Notes: generated by a model not told the origin, from the letters alone. Numbered from the stretch's first letter, positions 37,473 through 47,157 are shown. The stretch: 64,000 bases of DNA from Methyloligella solikamskensis (GCF_042676065.1 NZ_JBHTJO010000001.1:1178001-1242000); one strand, 5' to 3'. Numbers and translations are program-made.

Positions 37473-40400
37473 TCAATTTCGCGCGCTGCCCGGCGGGATC
37501 AGGCGCCAGATAGCGTAGGGACGGTCGGCGGGATCGAGCCAGACGGATTGAGTCTTTCCGCTGAAGGTCTGGCGGCTGTCATGCACCAGGTCGACGGCCT
37601 CGATGGCTGCATCGTCGGGAAGGCCGAACTCCCATAGCGGAATCTCGAAGGACGCGCCCTGCGGCTCTTGCGCGTCGAGATTGACGGCGACGACGACGAG
37701 ATTGTCCTTCGCCGCGCTGCATTTGTAATAGCAGAGAATATTGTCGTTCCATGCGTTCAGGAACGTGAGGTCCGTGAACTGCCACAGGGCCGGATTGTCG
37801 CGCCGGATCCGATTGATGAGCTGGATGTCGTCCTTGATGTTCTCCGGCTGGTCGAAGTCCCAAACCCTGAGCTCGTATTTCTCGGAATTGAGATACTCCT
37901 CCTTGCCCGGCATCGGCGTGGCTTCGCAGATTTCGTAGCCGTTATAGAGGCCGTAAAGCGGGCTTAATGTGGCGGCCAGCGCGAGGCGCACCTGATGGCC
38001 GGCGCGGCCGTTCTCCTGCAGATAGACCGGGTTGATGTCCGGCGTATTGGCGAAGAAATTCGGCCGCATGTATTCGCGGCATTCCTCGGTGGTGAGCTCG
38101 GTCAGATACTCGATCAGCTCGTGCTTTTCGTTGCGCCAGGTGAAGTAGGAATAGGACTGGGTGAAGCCGATCTTGGCGAGCCGCTTCATCATCTTCGGCC
38201 GGGTGAAGGCCTCGGCCAGGAAGACGCAGTCCGGATAGGCGTCCTGTACCTCGGCGATCATCCACTCCCAGAACGGCACCGGCTTGGTGTGGGGATTGTC
38301 GACCCGGAAGATGCGCACGCCGGTCTTTGCCCAGAACAGAACGATGTCGCGCAGCTCCAGCCAGAGATCGGGGAACGCCTTCCCGTAGAAATGGGGCGGG
38401 ACGATATCCTCGTATTTCTTCGGCGGGTTCTCCGCGTACTGGATCGTGCCGTCGGGGCGCCAGTCGAACCATTCGGGGTGCTGCTTGATCCAGGGATGGT
38501 CCGGCGAGCATTGGATGGCGAAGTCGATGGCGATCTCCAGATCGTAGGCGCGGGCCGCCTCGATCAGCCGCGAGAAGTCCTCGAAGCTGCCAAGTTCGGG
38601 ATGGAGCGCGTCATGGCCGCCCTCCTTGGAGCCGATGGCGTAGGGGCTCCCTGGATCGCCGGGCTTCGCATCGAGGCTGTTGTTCTTACCCTTCCGGTTC
38701 TTCTGACCGATCGGATGGATGGGCGGGAAGTAGAGCACGTCGAAGCCGAGATCGCGCACGTAAGGGAGCTGGCCGATCACATCGTCGAAGGTGCCGTGGC
38801 GCTCGGCATCGCCGGACTGGGAGCGGGGCATCAGCTCGTACCAGGCGGCGTTGGCCGCGAGCGGGCGGTCCACATAGACCTGATAGTCGACCAGATGGCG
38901 GGAGAGGTTCTCCCGGTGGCCAGCCTTGTCCATCAAGGCCATGGTCTCTTCGCTCACCATGCGCTCGGCGAGGACCTGCTTGTCACCCAGGGTCTCCATC
39001 TCGGTGAGAAGCTCGCGCATGGCTTCGCGGGTCTCGGGCGGGGCGGAGTCCATGTAACGGCCGATGAGGCGTAAACCCACGGCGAGGTCGACGGCGACCT
39101 TCTGCTCGGCCTCCAGCTTCTTCATCACGCCGGCGCGCCAGCTTCGATAGGCGTCTTTCCAGGCCTGCACGAAATAGAAGTAGCGGCCGATGCGGTCGAG
39201 TGTGAACTCGGCCTCCCAGCGGTCATTGACCAGCGGCCGCATGGGCGTCTCGTGCCAGGTGTCCTCGTCGATATGCCGGTAGCAGAGACAGCCATCGATG
39301 ATGTCGTGGCCGTCCATGAAGATGTCGGCCTCGATGTGGAGCGTCTCGCCCAGCACGCGCTTGATGGGGAAGCGTCCGCCATCGACCTCCGGCGCGACGC
39401 CTTCGATCACGACGCGGTTGGTGGCCAGCTCCTGGAGGCGCTGATCGTACTTGCCCGCCTTGGGCGGTTTGGGCTTGGTGGTCTTGGTCTCGGCGAGGAG
39501 CACGGCGCCTTCGTAAGGCGGCAGGCTGCCGACCAGACCTTCGGAGCCTTTCGGAGCGACCACCTTGAAATCGGCATTGGCGTCGGCGGCGCGGGCGAGC
39601 TCGGCATGAGCGGGCAGGGGCGCTTCGACGGCGCTCATATTGGCGAGCGTCACGACGGTCTGGCTGCCGTCCTTGGTGGAGGCGGATTTGGAAAGCGCCA
39701 CGACGGAGGCATCCGGCGCCGATGCGCGCTCCAGCTGGGCATCGCTCTGAAGCGCCGGCGTCTTGGCCTTGAGCCGGTTGATCTCGCCGATCGCATCGGT
39801 GATCTCGAAGCTCGCCTTCTCCTGCATGCGTTCCCAGTCGACCGCACGATAGCCCTTATCGTCCAGGGGCGCCGAGGCGCCGAACTCGAAGCCAAAGGGG
39901 CAGAGGATGCCGGACGAGACGGTTGCCGCTAGGCGGTATTGGGTGGCGTAGATGTCGGCGATGGTAGCCGGATCGAAATGCATCAGCCGGTGGATCAGTC
40001 GCGGTCCGGGCCAGGGCTCGGGCGTCGCCACGGTGCGGGCAAGCGGTGCAATGTCCCGCTGCTGATCGAGGAACCAGCTCTCGCGCAGATCCCACCAGGC
40101 GAAGCTGTTTAGCAGCCAGCCAATGCCGCATTTGGCGATCTCGTGCTGCTCCTTCGGGGAACGCCCCAAGCTGTCGGCGAGCACCAGAAGGTCGCTGTCT
40201 TTCGTATCCAGCTTGGAGAGCTTCGCGATCCAGTCCTTGGCGGACATGGTGCGGGCCGAGGAGAGCATCACCCCGTCGGCACCCGCCTTTTTCCAGGCCG
40301 GCAGATCGCCGGTGCTGTCCGGAGTGAGGCGAAGCATCAGCTTGAGCCCCTTGGCCTGGGCGTCGGAAGCGATCTCCTTGATGGCGTCGCGGTCTCGCTT

Positions 40401-40604
40401 TGGATCGGAGAGCGGGCCGAACAGAATCCAGTCGAACCCCATCTCCGCGGCGCGCTTCAGATAGGGAGAGGCAACGTTCGGCTGACCGGCCATGGGGCCG
40501 GGCAACGCGTAGATGCGCGGTGCGGCAGTGTTGGCAGGCATAGCTTTTGGCGCAGACACAGGGTTAGGCGCAGAGCCGCCCTGTGCGGACTCTTGATTGG
40601 CCAT
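37473..40604 (-). CDS. glgE: GlgE maltosyltransferase with a long N-terminal GH13-like extension
   Basis: 1043 aa. The conserved GlgE part runs from about residue 397 (RVVIEGVAPEVDGGRFP) to the end, near 650 aa as in actinobacterial GlgE. Its active site has Asp769 in VRIFRVDNPHTKP and Glu798 in FLAEAFTRPKMM, and FPPIHPIGQKNRKGKNN is the donor-side motif. It transfers maltose from maltose 1-phosphate to alpha-1,4-glucans. The extra N-terminal ~390 residues resemble a second, degenerate barrel (GFDWILFGPLSDPKRD, GIGWLLNSFAWWDLRESWF) with no recognisable catalytic Asp/Glu motifs, then a linker rich in Ala, Lys and Pro. Starts seven bases after the otsA stop. Confidence 0.94.
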   Translation of the reverse strand: MANQESAQGGSAPNPVSAPKAMPANTAAPRIYALPGPMAGQPNVASPYLKRAAEMGFDWILFGPLSDPKRDRDAIKEIASDAQAKGLKLMLRLTPDSTGDLPAWKKAGADGVMLSSARTMSAKDWIAKLSKLDTKDSDLLVLADSLGRSPKEQHEIAKCGIGWLLNSFAWWDLRESWFLDQQRDIAPLARTVATPEPWPGPRLIHRLMHFDPATIADIYATQYRLAATVSSGILCPFGFEFGASAPLDDKGYRAVDWERMQEKASFEITDAIGEINRLKAKTPALQSDAQLERASAPDASVVALSKSASTKDGSQTVVTLANMSAVEAPLPAHAELARAADANADFKVVAPKGSEGLVGSLPPYEGAVLLAETKTTKPKPPKAGKYDQRLQELATNRVVIEGVAPEVDGGRFPIKRVLGETLHIEADIFMDGHDIIDGCLCYRHIDEDTWHETPMRPLVNDRWEAEFTLDRIGRYFYFVQAWKDAYRSWRAGVMKKLEAEQKVAVDLAVGLRLIGRYMDSAPPETREAMRELLTEMETLGDKQVLAERMVSEETMALMDKAGHRENLSRHLVDYQVYVDRPLAANAAWYELMPRSQSGDAERHGTFDDVIGQLPYVRDLGFDVLYFPPIHPIGQKNRKGKNNSLDAKPGDPGSPYAIGSKEGGHDALHPELGSFEDFSRLIEAARAYDLEIAIDFAIQCSPDHPWIKQHPEWFDWRPDGTIQYAENPPKKYEDIVPPHFYGKAFPDLWLELRDIVLFWAKTGVRIFRVDNPHTKPVPFWEWMIAEVQDAYPDCVFLAEAFTRPKMMKRLAKIGFTQSYSYFTWRNEKHELIEYLTELTTEECREYMRPNFFANTPDINPVYLQENGRAGHQVRLALAATLSPLYGLYNGYEICEATPMPGKEEYLNSEKYELRVWDFDQPENIKDDIQLINRIRRDNPALWQFTDLTFLNAWNDNILCYYKCSAAKDNLVVVAVNLDAQEPQGASFEIPLWEFGLPDDAAIEAVDLVHDSRQTFSGKTQSVWLDPADRPYAIWRLIPPGSARN

Positions 40605-40611
40605 AGGGAGG

Positions 40612-42132
40612 CTAGGCGGCGCCCAGCTTGTTGTTGGCGAAGACGTTGACGGGATCGGCGTCGGAGCTGGCGAAAGTCTGCATGAAGCTGTCGCGCCAGT
40701 TGGTGACGTCGTAGGTCTCGACCCGCTGACGGAGGCGATTATAGCGGGCCCAGCGCTCCTGTCGGGGCATGGTGAGCGCCCGGTCCAGGGTGCTGGCCAT
40801 CTCGTTCACATCGTGAGGATTGATGAGCAGCGCCTCGCGGAGCTGTTCGGCGGCGCCGGCGAAGCGGGAGAGGACCAGAACGCCCGGATCCTCGGGCCGC
40901 TGGGCGGCGATGTATTCCTTGGCGACCAGGTTCATGCCGTCGCGCAGGGGCGTGATCATGCCGACCGCGCTCTCCCGGCAAAGCCGGGCGAGGACGTCCT
41001 GCGGGAAGGGCCGGTGGAGATAGATGACCGGCTGCCAGTTGAGATCGCCGAAGCGGCCATTGATCTGGCCGACCAGCCTTTCCACCTCACGGCGGATATC
41101 CTGATAGACCGGCAGGGTCTCGCGGGTGGGCGGTGCGATCTGCACAAAGCGGACGTGGCGCCGGTGCTGGGGATACTGCTCCAGCAGCGCTTCGAAGGCG
41201 CGCAGGCGTTCGGGCAGGCCCTTGGTGTAATCGAGCCGATCGACACCGATGATGGTCTTCATGTCGCCGTCCGGCGCTACGGGCAGGAGGCTCGGCTGAC
41301 CGTCGCCTTGGGCGGCGAGGTTCGCGAAGCCTTGTACGTCGATGCCGATAGGGAAGACGGCGGCGTTGGTGGTCTGGCCTTGGGCGGTCAGAAGATCGCC
41401 GGTCAGCTCCTCGCCATTCATGAAGCCGCAGACATAGCGGGCAAAGTTCTCGCGATCGGACTGGGTCTGGAAGCCGACCACGTCGAAGCGCATGAGCGCA
41501 TCGCCGAGCCGCTTCTGATGGGGCACGGCGGCGAAGATCTCAGGCGATGGGAATGGCGTGTGCAGGAAGAAGCCGATGCGGGAGGTGCAACCGCGGCGCT
41601 TCAGCTCCTCGGCCAGCGGGATCAGGTGATAGTCGTGCACCCAGATCATGTCGCCGGGCTCGAGCAGCGGCATCAGATTGTCGGCAAAGCGCGCGTTCAC
41701 CTCGAAATAGATATTGGCGTGCTCTTCATTGCAGAGCGCGAGATCAAGGCGGTAATGAAGGCTGGGCCACAGGCAGCGATTGGCGTAGCCGAGATAGTAA
41801 CCTTCAGCCTCTTCGGGGGTGAGATCGATGGTGGCGACGGTGAGATCGCCCTTGGTCTCGATCTTGGGCATGGTCTCCTTGGCGTCGACGGAAGTTTCTC
41901 CGCTCCAGCCGAACCACAGGCCCTGGGAAGCGCTCAGCGCATCGCCAAGGGCGACGGCAAGACCGCCCGTTTGAGCTTTCGCATTAAGGTTAGCTACCCG
42001 ATTAGAGACGACGACAAGCCGCTTGCTGTCCCTCTCTGCCACATCGGTCGGCTCTTCTTCGCCGGCCGAGTTGGCGGGTGCCTTTTGATTATCCGGCATA
42101 CCCAACTTGACGCTGGTCGAATTCGTGTCCAA
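40612..42132 (-). CDS. otsA: Trehalose-6-phosphate synthase OtsA
   Basis: 506 aa, GT20. Makes trehalose 6-phosphate from UDP-glucose and glucose 6-phosphate. Family motifs: RLVVVSNRVANLN, WFGWSGE, WVHDYHLIPLAEELKRRG, GFFLHTPFPSPE, VDRLDYTKGLPERLRAFE and LRDGMNLVAKEYIAAQ. The N-terminal 38 residues are a polar extension. The frame starts with TTG at 42132 (GGGGGTGA upstream); an ATG at 42099 is a second option. First gene of the eight-gene minus-strand operon, and divergent from otsB. Confidence 0.95.
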   Translation of the reverse strand: MDTNSTSVKLGMPDNQKAPANSAGEEEPTDVAERDSKRLVVVSNRVANLNAKAQTGGLAVALGDALSASQGLWFGWSGETSVDAKETMPKIETKGDLTVATIDLTPEEAEGYYLGYANRCLWPSLHYRLDLALCNEEHANIYFEVNARFADNLMPLLEPGDMIWVHDYHLIPLAEELKRRGCTSRIGFFLHTPFPSPEIFAAVPHQKRLGDALMRFDVVGFQTQSDRENFARYVCGFMNGEELTGDLLTAQGQTTNAAVFPIGIDVQGFANLAAQGDGQPSLLPVAPDGDMKTIIGVDRLDYTKGLPERLRAFEALLEQYPQHRRHVRFVQIAPPTRETLPVYQDIRREVERLVGQINGRFGDLNWQPVIYLHRPFPQDVLARLCRESAVGMITPLRDGMNLVAKEYIAAQRPEDPGVLVLSRFAGAAEQLREALLINPHDVNEMASTLDRALTMPRQERWARYNRLRQRVETYDVTNWRDSFMQTFASSDADPVNVFANNKLGAA

Positions 42133-42244
42133 GGAATCACCCCCACCTTTAGCTAAATGCGCCGGAGGGCGCTGATCCTTTAACGACTTTATGGCTCAAA
42201 AGTTTCACATTCGCGTTACGACGTAGAACCTAGATACCATGCAA

Positions 42245-42267
42245 ACGGCGTGCAAATTCCACGCCGT
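42245..42267. promoter_or_regulatory. Inverted repeat between otsA and otsB: candidate shared operator
   Basis: A perfect ACGGCGTG-N7-CACGCCGT inverted repeat in the 207-bp divergent promoter region. It could bind a dimeric regulator controlling both the trehalose/glucan operon and otsB. No regulator gene adjoins it. Confidence 0.45.
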
Positions 42268-42339
42268 CTGAAGGCTGTCTGAGCCTCCATCTCTAACCCG
42301 TTGGAATCTCGACCGACGCGGCACCGAACGAGCGGAAGC

Positions 42340-43083
42340 ATGGCGACTAAAACCCAAAACAGTTTACCGAGCGTGACAGAGAGTGCCGCTTTTTTCATCG
42401 ATTTCGACGGCACTCTGGTCGATATCGCCGCCCGGCCGCATCTGGTGCATGTCGAGCCTCAGGTGCTGGAGCTGCTGCGCGGACTGACCGCGCGTCTCGA
42501 TGGGGCGGTTGCGATTTTGACCGGGCGTCCGCTCGCAACGGTCGACGATTTCCTGTCGCCTCTGACGCTGCCGGCGGGCGCCGAGCACGGCGCGGTCCGG
42601 CGCGATGCGGAAGGTGCGGTGCATCGCGATTTCGAGGCCGATGCCATGACCAAGGTGGGGGAAGCGCTGCAGGTGCTGGCGGACGAGCATGGCGAGCTGG
42701 AGCTCGAGCGCAAGGAGAGCTCCGTGGCGCTGCATTACCGGCAGAAGCCGGAGCTCGGCGACATGGCGCGCGAGGCGGTCCATCGGGCCATCGAGGGGAA
42801 CCGAGACCTCCACGTCATGGACGGGAAGATGGTGCTTGAGGTGAAGGTGGAAGGGCTGGACAAGGGTCTCGCCCTGGAGGCCTTCATGGCCGAGGAGCCT
42901 TTCGCGGGCCGGGTGCCGGTGATGATCGGCGACGACGTGACGGACGAATACGCCTTCGCCGCGGCCAACAAGGCGGGCGGTATCTCCATCAAGATCGGGG
43001 AGGGCGACACGCTCGCCCATTACCGGACGGACCGGCCGGGCTTCATGGCTTGGGCGAAAGCCTTCGCCGACGCCGGCAGCTAG
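42340..43083 (+). CDS. otsB: Trehalose-6-phosphate phosphatase OtsB
   Basis: 247 aa, HAD superfamily (class IIB). Motif I DFDGTLVDIA carries the nucleophile Asp; motif II AILTGRP; the cap domain follows in the middle; motif IV is GDDVTDEYAFA. Hydrolyses trehalose 6-phosphate to trehalose and completes the OtsAB pathway. The frame is open from a TTG at 42301; I prefer the ATG at 42340 (MATKTQNSLPS) with GCGGAAG upstream. Divergent from otsA, sharing its regulatory region. The next gene converges. Confidence 0.94.
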   Translation: MATKTQNSLPSVTESAAFFIDFDGTLVDIAARPHLVHVEPQVLELLRGLTARLDGAVAILTGRPLATVDDFLSPLTLPAGAEHGAVRRDAEGAVHRDFEADAMTKVGEALQVLADEHGELELERKESSVALHYRQKPELGDMAREAVHRAIEGNRDLHVMDGKMVLEVKVEGLDKGLALEAFMAEEPFAGRVPVMIGDDVTDEYAFAAANKAGGISIKIGEGDTLAHYRTDRPGFMAWAKAFADAGS

Positions 43084-43100
43084 GCCTCGAGCGCGGTCGC

Positions 43101-43952
43101 CTAACTACCGACCATCTCTCCGCCATTTGGATGCATCACCTGTCCGGTCATGTATGAGGAATCCTCGCAGGCCAGGAACAGGTAGCAGGGGGCGACCTCG
43201 TTGGGCTCGCCGGGACGGCCTAAGGGCACGTGCTTGCCGAAGCTCTCCACCTTCTCTTCGGGAAAGCTGGCCGGGATCAGCGGCGTCCAGATCGGCCCCG
43301 GCGCCACGGCGTTGACGCGAATGCCGTCGCCGGCGATCTGCTGGGACAGGGCCCGGGTGAAGGAGACGATGGCGCCCTTGGTCGCCGAATAATCCACCAG
43401 CAGGACCTGGCCGCGATAGGCGGTGACCGATGTCGTGTTGACGATGCAGTCGCCCTTCTTCAGATGAGGCAGGGCGGCCTGGGCCATGAAGAAATAGCCG
43501 AAGAGATTGGTCGCGAAGGTGCGCTTGAGCTGCTCCTCGTCGATGTCCTCCGCCTCGGTCTCCACATGCTGCTCGGCGGCGTTGTTGATGAGGATATCGA
43601 TGCCGCCCAGGCAATCGATGGTCTCCTTCACCGCCTTCTCGCAGAACGCCTTGCTCGCTACGTCGCCCTTTATGAGGTGGCAGCGCGCGCCTTCCTCCTC
43701 GACCATGGCGCAGGTGGTCTTCGCGTCCTTGTCTTCCTCCAGATAGACGATGGCGAGATCGGCGCCTTCGCGGGCGAAGAGCACGCTCACAGCACGGCCG
43801 ATGCCGCTATCGCCGCCGGTGACGAGCACGCGCTTTCCCTTCAGCCTGCCCGAGCCGGGATAGCGCGGCTCATAATCGGGCTCGCGGCGCATCTTATGTT
43901 CGCGGCCCGGCTGCTTGCTTTGCGGGGTATCGACGTTGGAATCGTCCAGCAT
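43101..43952 (-). CDS. Short-chain dehydrogenase/reductase (YghA-like)
   Basis: 283 aa. Rossmann motif TGGDSGIGRAV (TGxxxGIG) near residue 50, NNAAEQH for NNAG, catalytic Ser in NTTSVTAYRG, and YSATKGAI (YxxxK) with the preceding strand. The N-terminal polar stretch (PDYEPRYPGSGRLKGKRVLV) and the ending YMTGQVMHPNGGEMVG match the general-stress SDR group of E. coli YghA and Bacillus YdaD/YhdF. NAD(P)H-dependent, substrate unknown. The frame is open to 44420; the ATG at 43952 with AGAGAAG upstream gives the family length. Confidence 0.92.
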   Translation of the reverse strand: MLDDSNVDTPQSKQPGREHKMRREPDYEPRYPGSGRLKGKRVLVTGGDSGIGRAVSVLFAREGADLAIVYLEEDKDAKTTCAMVEEEGARCHLIKGDVASKAFCEKAVKETIDCLGGIDILINNAAEQHVETEAEDIDEEQLKRTFATNLFGYFFMAQAALPHLKKGDCIVNTTSVTAYRGQVLLVDYSATKGAIVSFTRALSQQIAGDGIRVNAVAPGPIWTPLIPASFPEEKVESFGKHVPLGRPGEPNEVAPCYLFLACEDSSYMTGQVMHPNGGEMVGS

Positions 43953-44220
43953 GCTGCTTCTCTTGGATTTCCTTTTGGGATCGTTTTGGTTGCAACAACC
44001 GGCGATCCCGGGAGTTCCGAAGACGACGCATTTGCCGAGAGATACGGCTGGTTGGCCCAGGGTCATTTCTTGCCAAGGTAATCCCTTGGAAGACCGCCAT
44101 TTTCCTCCGCATTTCTTACAAATAGCGCGGGCAGTGTTTATATAAGGCGAGATTGTGGCGGGGCGCCGCCACTGCCGTAACCCCGAACTGCTTGGAGAGA
44201 TCTTGCGCAGGCTGACGGAT

Positions 44221-45603
44221 ATGCTGAACGAGCTCCCGAAAGGCGAGAGCACCGATCTTGTCGTCCAGGACAACGACGAGGCGGATGACAGCGCTCGCGC
44301 CGAGAAGCTCGAAGACGTCGTGCCCGCCAAGCGGCGGCCGACCCGGCTGAAGCGCAAGAAGCGGCGCGGCAAGACGGTCATCGTCAAGGAGAGCCCGGTC
44401 GCGGCGTTCGTCCGGCCCATCGCCGTGGCGATCTCGCTGATGCTGGTCGCCTATGGGCTGATGTCCATCGGCGTGACCTTCTGGCGGAGCTACGAGCGGT
44501 ACCAGGAGCACAACCTGGCGGTCCACGAGGATGAATCCATCCTCGACATCTTCTTCCCCGACACGAGCATTCCGGCGGATGCGGTGGACCTGGTCTACAA
44601 GGATGTGGACGGGACGCTGCACAAGCTCGTGGCGAGCAAGTCCAAGACGGACGAGTTCGTGAATGAGACCCTGATCATGCTCGATTCCGAGCGGGAACAG
44701 ATCAAGCAGGCGGCCCATGCCGATATCGACCGGGCCTTCGATCAGGCCTTTGCCGACCGGGAGCAGGCGATCGACTCTTACGCTGACTGGTTCTTCGAGT
44801 GGAAGCGCTCCTACGTGGTGATGAAGGAGACGGTTTCTTCCGCCGTGACGCGCTTCTTCGAGGCGGGCAAATACGAGAGCCTCAACGAGGCCATCGAGGC
44901 CGACGTTCAGGAGTATTTCCTGGAGAACTATACGGATCAGGTGCTGAAGCCTGAGATCCGCGACGAGACGATTTCCGCGGGCGTCGAGGAGGCAGTGCGC
45001 GATGCCCATGAGAGCTATCGCCGGGTGATCGCCAACGGGGATATGCGGCTGCAGCTTTTCCTCGCCCGCAACACCGAGCAGCTCAAGGAGATCCCGCCGT
45101 CGGAGAAGATGACGGATATCCGGCTGGACTGGGATGCCCAGAAGTGGAAGGCGCCGACCTATCTCATGCAGGACAAGGCGTTCGAAGGCGTGGTCGGCAT
45201 GGGCGCCGTGGCGGCCGGCGGCACCGTGGGCGCCCTGGCGCTAGGGCCCGCGCTGAACCGGGTCATCGCCCAGAGCTTTGCGGGTCTCTCAAGCCGCTTT
45301 GCCGCGGCGTTGGGCTCGCGCATCGCGTTTGCCGAGGGCGGTGCTGTGGCCGGCACTTTCGTGCAGCCCATGGGCGGCCAGGTGGTGGGCGCCGCCATCG
45401 GCCTCGCCATCGGCGCGGTGGTCGACTACCTCTCCAACGAGGCGAACGAGGCGTTCAATCGCGACAAGTTCATCGACGCCAACGAAGAGGCGCTCGACGT
45501 GACCATCGATACGTGGAAGTCGCGCATCAAGGACAATGTGGACGCCGCCATCGACAAGTGGTTTGAAGACGCGCGGTCCAGCGTCGTGCTGTCGACGAGC
45601 TAG
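44221..45603 (+). CDS. Membrane-anchored protein with glycine-rich C-terminal segments, unknown
   Basis: I do not recognise a named family. 460 aa from the ATG at 44221; a TTG at 44203 with GGAGAGA five bases upstream may be the true start. Residues 1-65 are acidic then strongly basic (RRPTRLKRKKRRGK). One clear membrane helix lies at 66-88 (RPIAVAISLMLVAYGLMSIG). A long helical region follows (about 130-300) and then two hydrophobic Gly/Ala segments (GMGAVAAGGTVGALALGPAL and GGQVVGAAIGLAIGAVVDYL, about 325-405), like glycine-zipper hairpins that can insert into a membrane. The C-terminus is charged. It is divergent from the SDR gene and upstream of an antiporter. Confidence 0.75.
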   Translation: MLNELPKGESTDLVVQDNDEADDSARAEKLEDVVPAKRRPTRLKRKKRRGKTVIVKESPVAAFVRPIAVAISLMLVAYGLMSIGVTFWRSYERYQEHNLAVHEDESILDIFFPDTSIPADAVDLVYKDVDGTLHKLVASKSKTDEFVNETLIMLDSEREQIKQAAHADIDRAFDQAFADREQAIDSYADWFFEWKRSYVVMKETVSSAVTRFFEAGKYESLNEAIEADVQEYFLENYTDQVLKPEIRDETISAGVEEAVRDAHESYRRVIANGDMRLQLFLARNTEQLKEIPPSEKMTDIRLDWDAQKWKAPTYLMQDKAFEGVVGMGAVAAGGTVGALALGPALNRVIAQSFAGLSSRFAAALGSRIAFAEGGAVAGTFVQPMGGQVVGAAIGLAIGAVVDYLSNEANEAFNRDKFIDANEEALDVTIDTWKSRIKDNVDAAIDKWFEDARSSVVLSTS

Positions 45604-45693
45604 GGGCAAGCGTTCGCCCAACGCAATTTCACAGGTCTCGCCACAAAAAAGGCGATTCTCCATTAGAGTCCCGTTCTTCAAGAAGGGCGGGGG

Positions 45694-47157
45694 ATGGAAG
45701 AGAATCTCACAAATCTGACCGAGATCGCCGTGGTGGCGCTCGTGGCCGTCGGGCTCGGGCTGTTCTTCGTGCGTCTGCGCCAGCCGCCGGTGGTGGGCTA
45801 CATCATTGCCGGCATGCTGCTGGGGCCGACGGTGTTCGGTCTCGTGGCGCATGGCGAGTCGGTCCGCTTCCTGGCGGAGCTCGGCGTGCTGCTGCTGATG
45901 TTCCTGATCGGCATGGAGCTGTCGATCCGCGCCTTCGTCACGGTGCTGAAGCCGGCGGTGATCGTCGCGTCGCTTCAGATCGTGGCGGGTCTCGGGATCT
46001 CGTTCCTGTTCGGCAGCATCGCCGGGTGGAGCATCGAGGCCTCGCTCCTGATCGGCTTTGCGGTGGCGGTCTCCTCCACGGCGCTCGCCATTAAGATGCT
46101 GGAGGAGATCGGCGAGCTACGCGCCGATACGGGCCGCATCACCGTGGGCGTGCTGATCGCCCAGGACATCGCCATCGTGCCGATCCTGCTGTTCGCCAAT
46201 TCGCTCGGCGGGCCGGAGGGCGTGGGCTACGGCATCCTTTTCTATCTGGCGCTGGCGGTCGGCGGGCTGTTCGCCCTGATCTGGGCGCTAGCCAAGCCGG
46301 GCCGCGTGCCCTTTCCCTTCGCGGACCGGATCCAGGGGCGCATCGATCTCCTGACGCTCGCCATGTTCACCGCCTGCTTCACCGGGGCGGCCGTCACCGG
46401 CGTGATCGGGCTCTCGCCCGTCTATGGCGCCTTCGTCGCCGGGCTCGTGGTGGGCAAGACGGCGCTCCGGTCCGAGGCGATCCACGCCACCGAGCCGATC
46501 CAGAGTCTCCTGATGGTGGTCTTCTTCCTCTCCATCGGGCTCTTGATGGACATGAATTACATCGTGGAGAATTTCGGCCTGGTGTTCTCCTTCGTGCTGG
46601 GCGTGATCCTCATAAAGAGCATCCTCAACGTGGTCCTGCTTCGCATCGCGGGCGAACGGTGGGAGGTGGCCTTCCCGGCCGGTCTCGTCATGGCCCAGGT
46701 CGGCGAGTTCTCCTTCGTGCTCGCCAGCATCGGGCTTTCGAACCGAATCATGGATGGAGCGCTCTATCAGCTCACCATCTCGGTGATCGCGATCTCGCTT
46801 CTGGTCAGCCCGCTCTGGCTGGTCTCGGTGCGGCGCTTCCATATCGTGGCGTCGCGCGGCGTCTCCAGCTTCAAGGATGCGCTTGCCGAGGTGTACGAGG
46901 GCGAGATCGCCGGCATGGAGAAGGGGGCGGCGGCGGTCTCCCGTGCCGTCCAGCACCCGAAGCGCTGGGCGCTCGCGGCCAAGGTCGCTGTCCAGCGCCG
47001 CCGGTCGAAGGCCGGAGAGGACGACCAGCCGCAAATCACCTTCTCGCGGGCTGAAGAGGAGAGCGCGCCGCCTTCATCTGAGGGGCAGACTTCACCTGAA
47101 GGCGAGCAAGACGAGAACAAGCCGTCGACGGGCGAAGCGCCGAAATGGCCATTTTAA
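45694..47157 (+). CDS. Monovalent cation:proton antiporter, CPA2 family (KefB-like)
   Basis: 487 aa with about 12 helices covering residues 5-385. CPA2 signatures: QPPVVGYIIAGMLLGP, FLAELGVLLLMFLIGMELS, and AQDIAIVPILLFANS (QD pair). The C-terminal ~100 residues are cytoplasmic, Ala/Arg- and then Glu/Ser-rich, without an RCK/TrkA-N nucleotide-binding domain, so it is shorter than E. coli KefB/KefC. It exchanges K+ or Na+ for H+ for pH and osmotic balance. ATG with GGGCGGGGG upstream. Confidence 0.92.
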   Translation: MEENLTNLTEIAVVALVAVGLGLFFVRLRQPPVVGYIIAGMLLGPTVFGLVAHGESVRFLAELGVLLLMFLIGMELSIRAFVTVLKPAVIVASLQIVAGLGISFLFGSIAGWSIEASLLIGFAVAVSSTALAIKMLEEIGELRADTGRITVGVLIAQDIAIVPILLFANSLGGPEGVGYGILFYLALAVGGLFALIWALAKPGRVPFPFADRIQGRIDLLTLAMFTACFTGAAVTGVIGLSPVYGAFVAGLVVGKTALRSEAIHATEPIQSLLMVVFFLSIGLLMDMNYIVENFGLVFSFVLGVILIKSILNVVLLRIAGERWEVAFPAGLVMAQVGEFSFVLASIGLSNRIMDGALYQLTISVIAISLLVSPLWLVSVRRFHIVASRGVSSFKDALAEVYEGEIAGMEKGAAAVSRAVQHPKRWALAAKVAVQRRRSKAGEDDQPQITFSRAEEESAPPSSEGQTSPEGEQDENKPSTGEAPKWPF

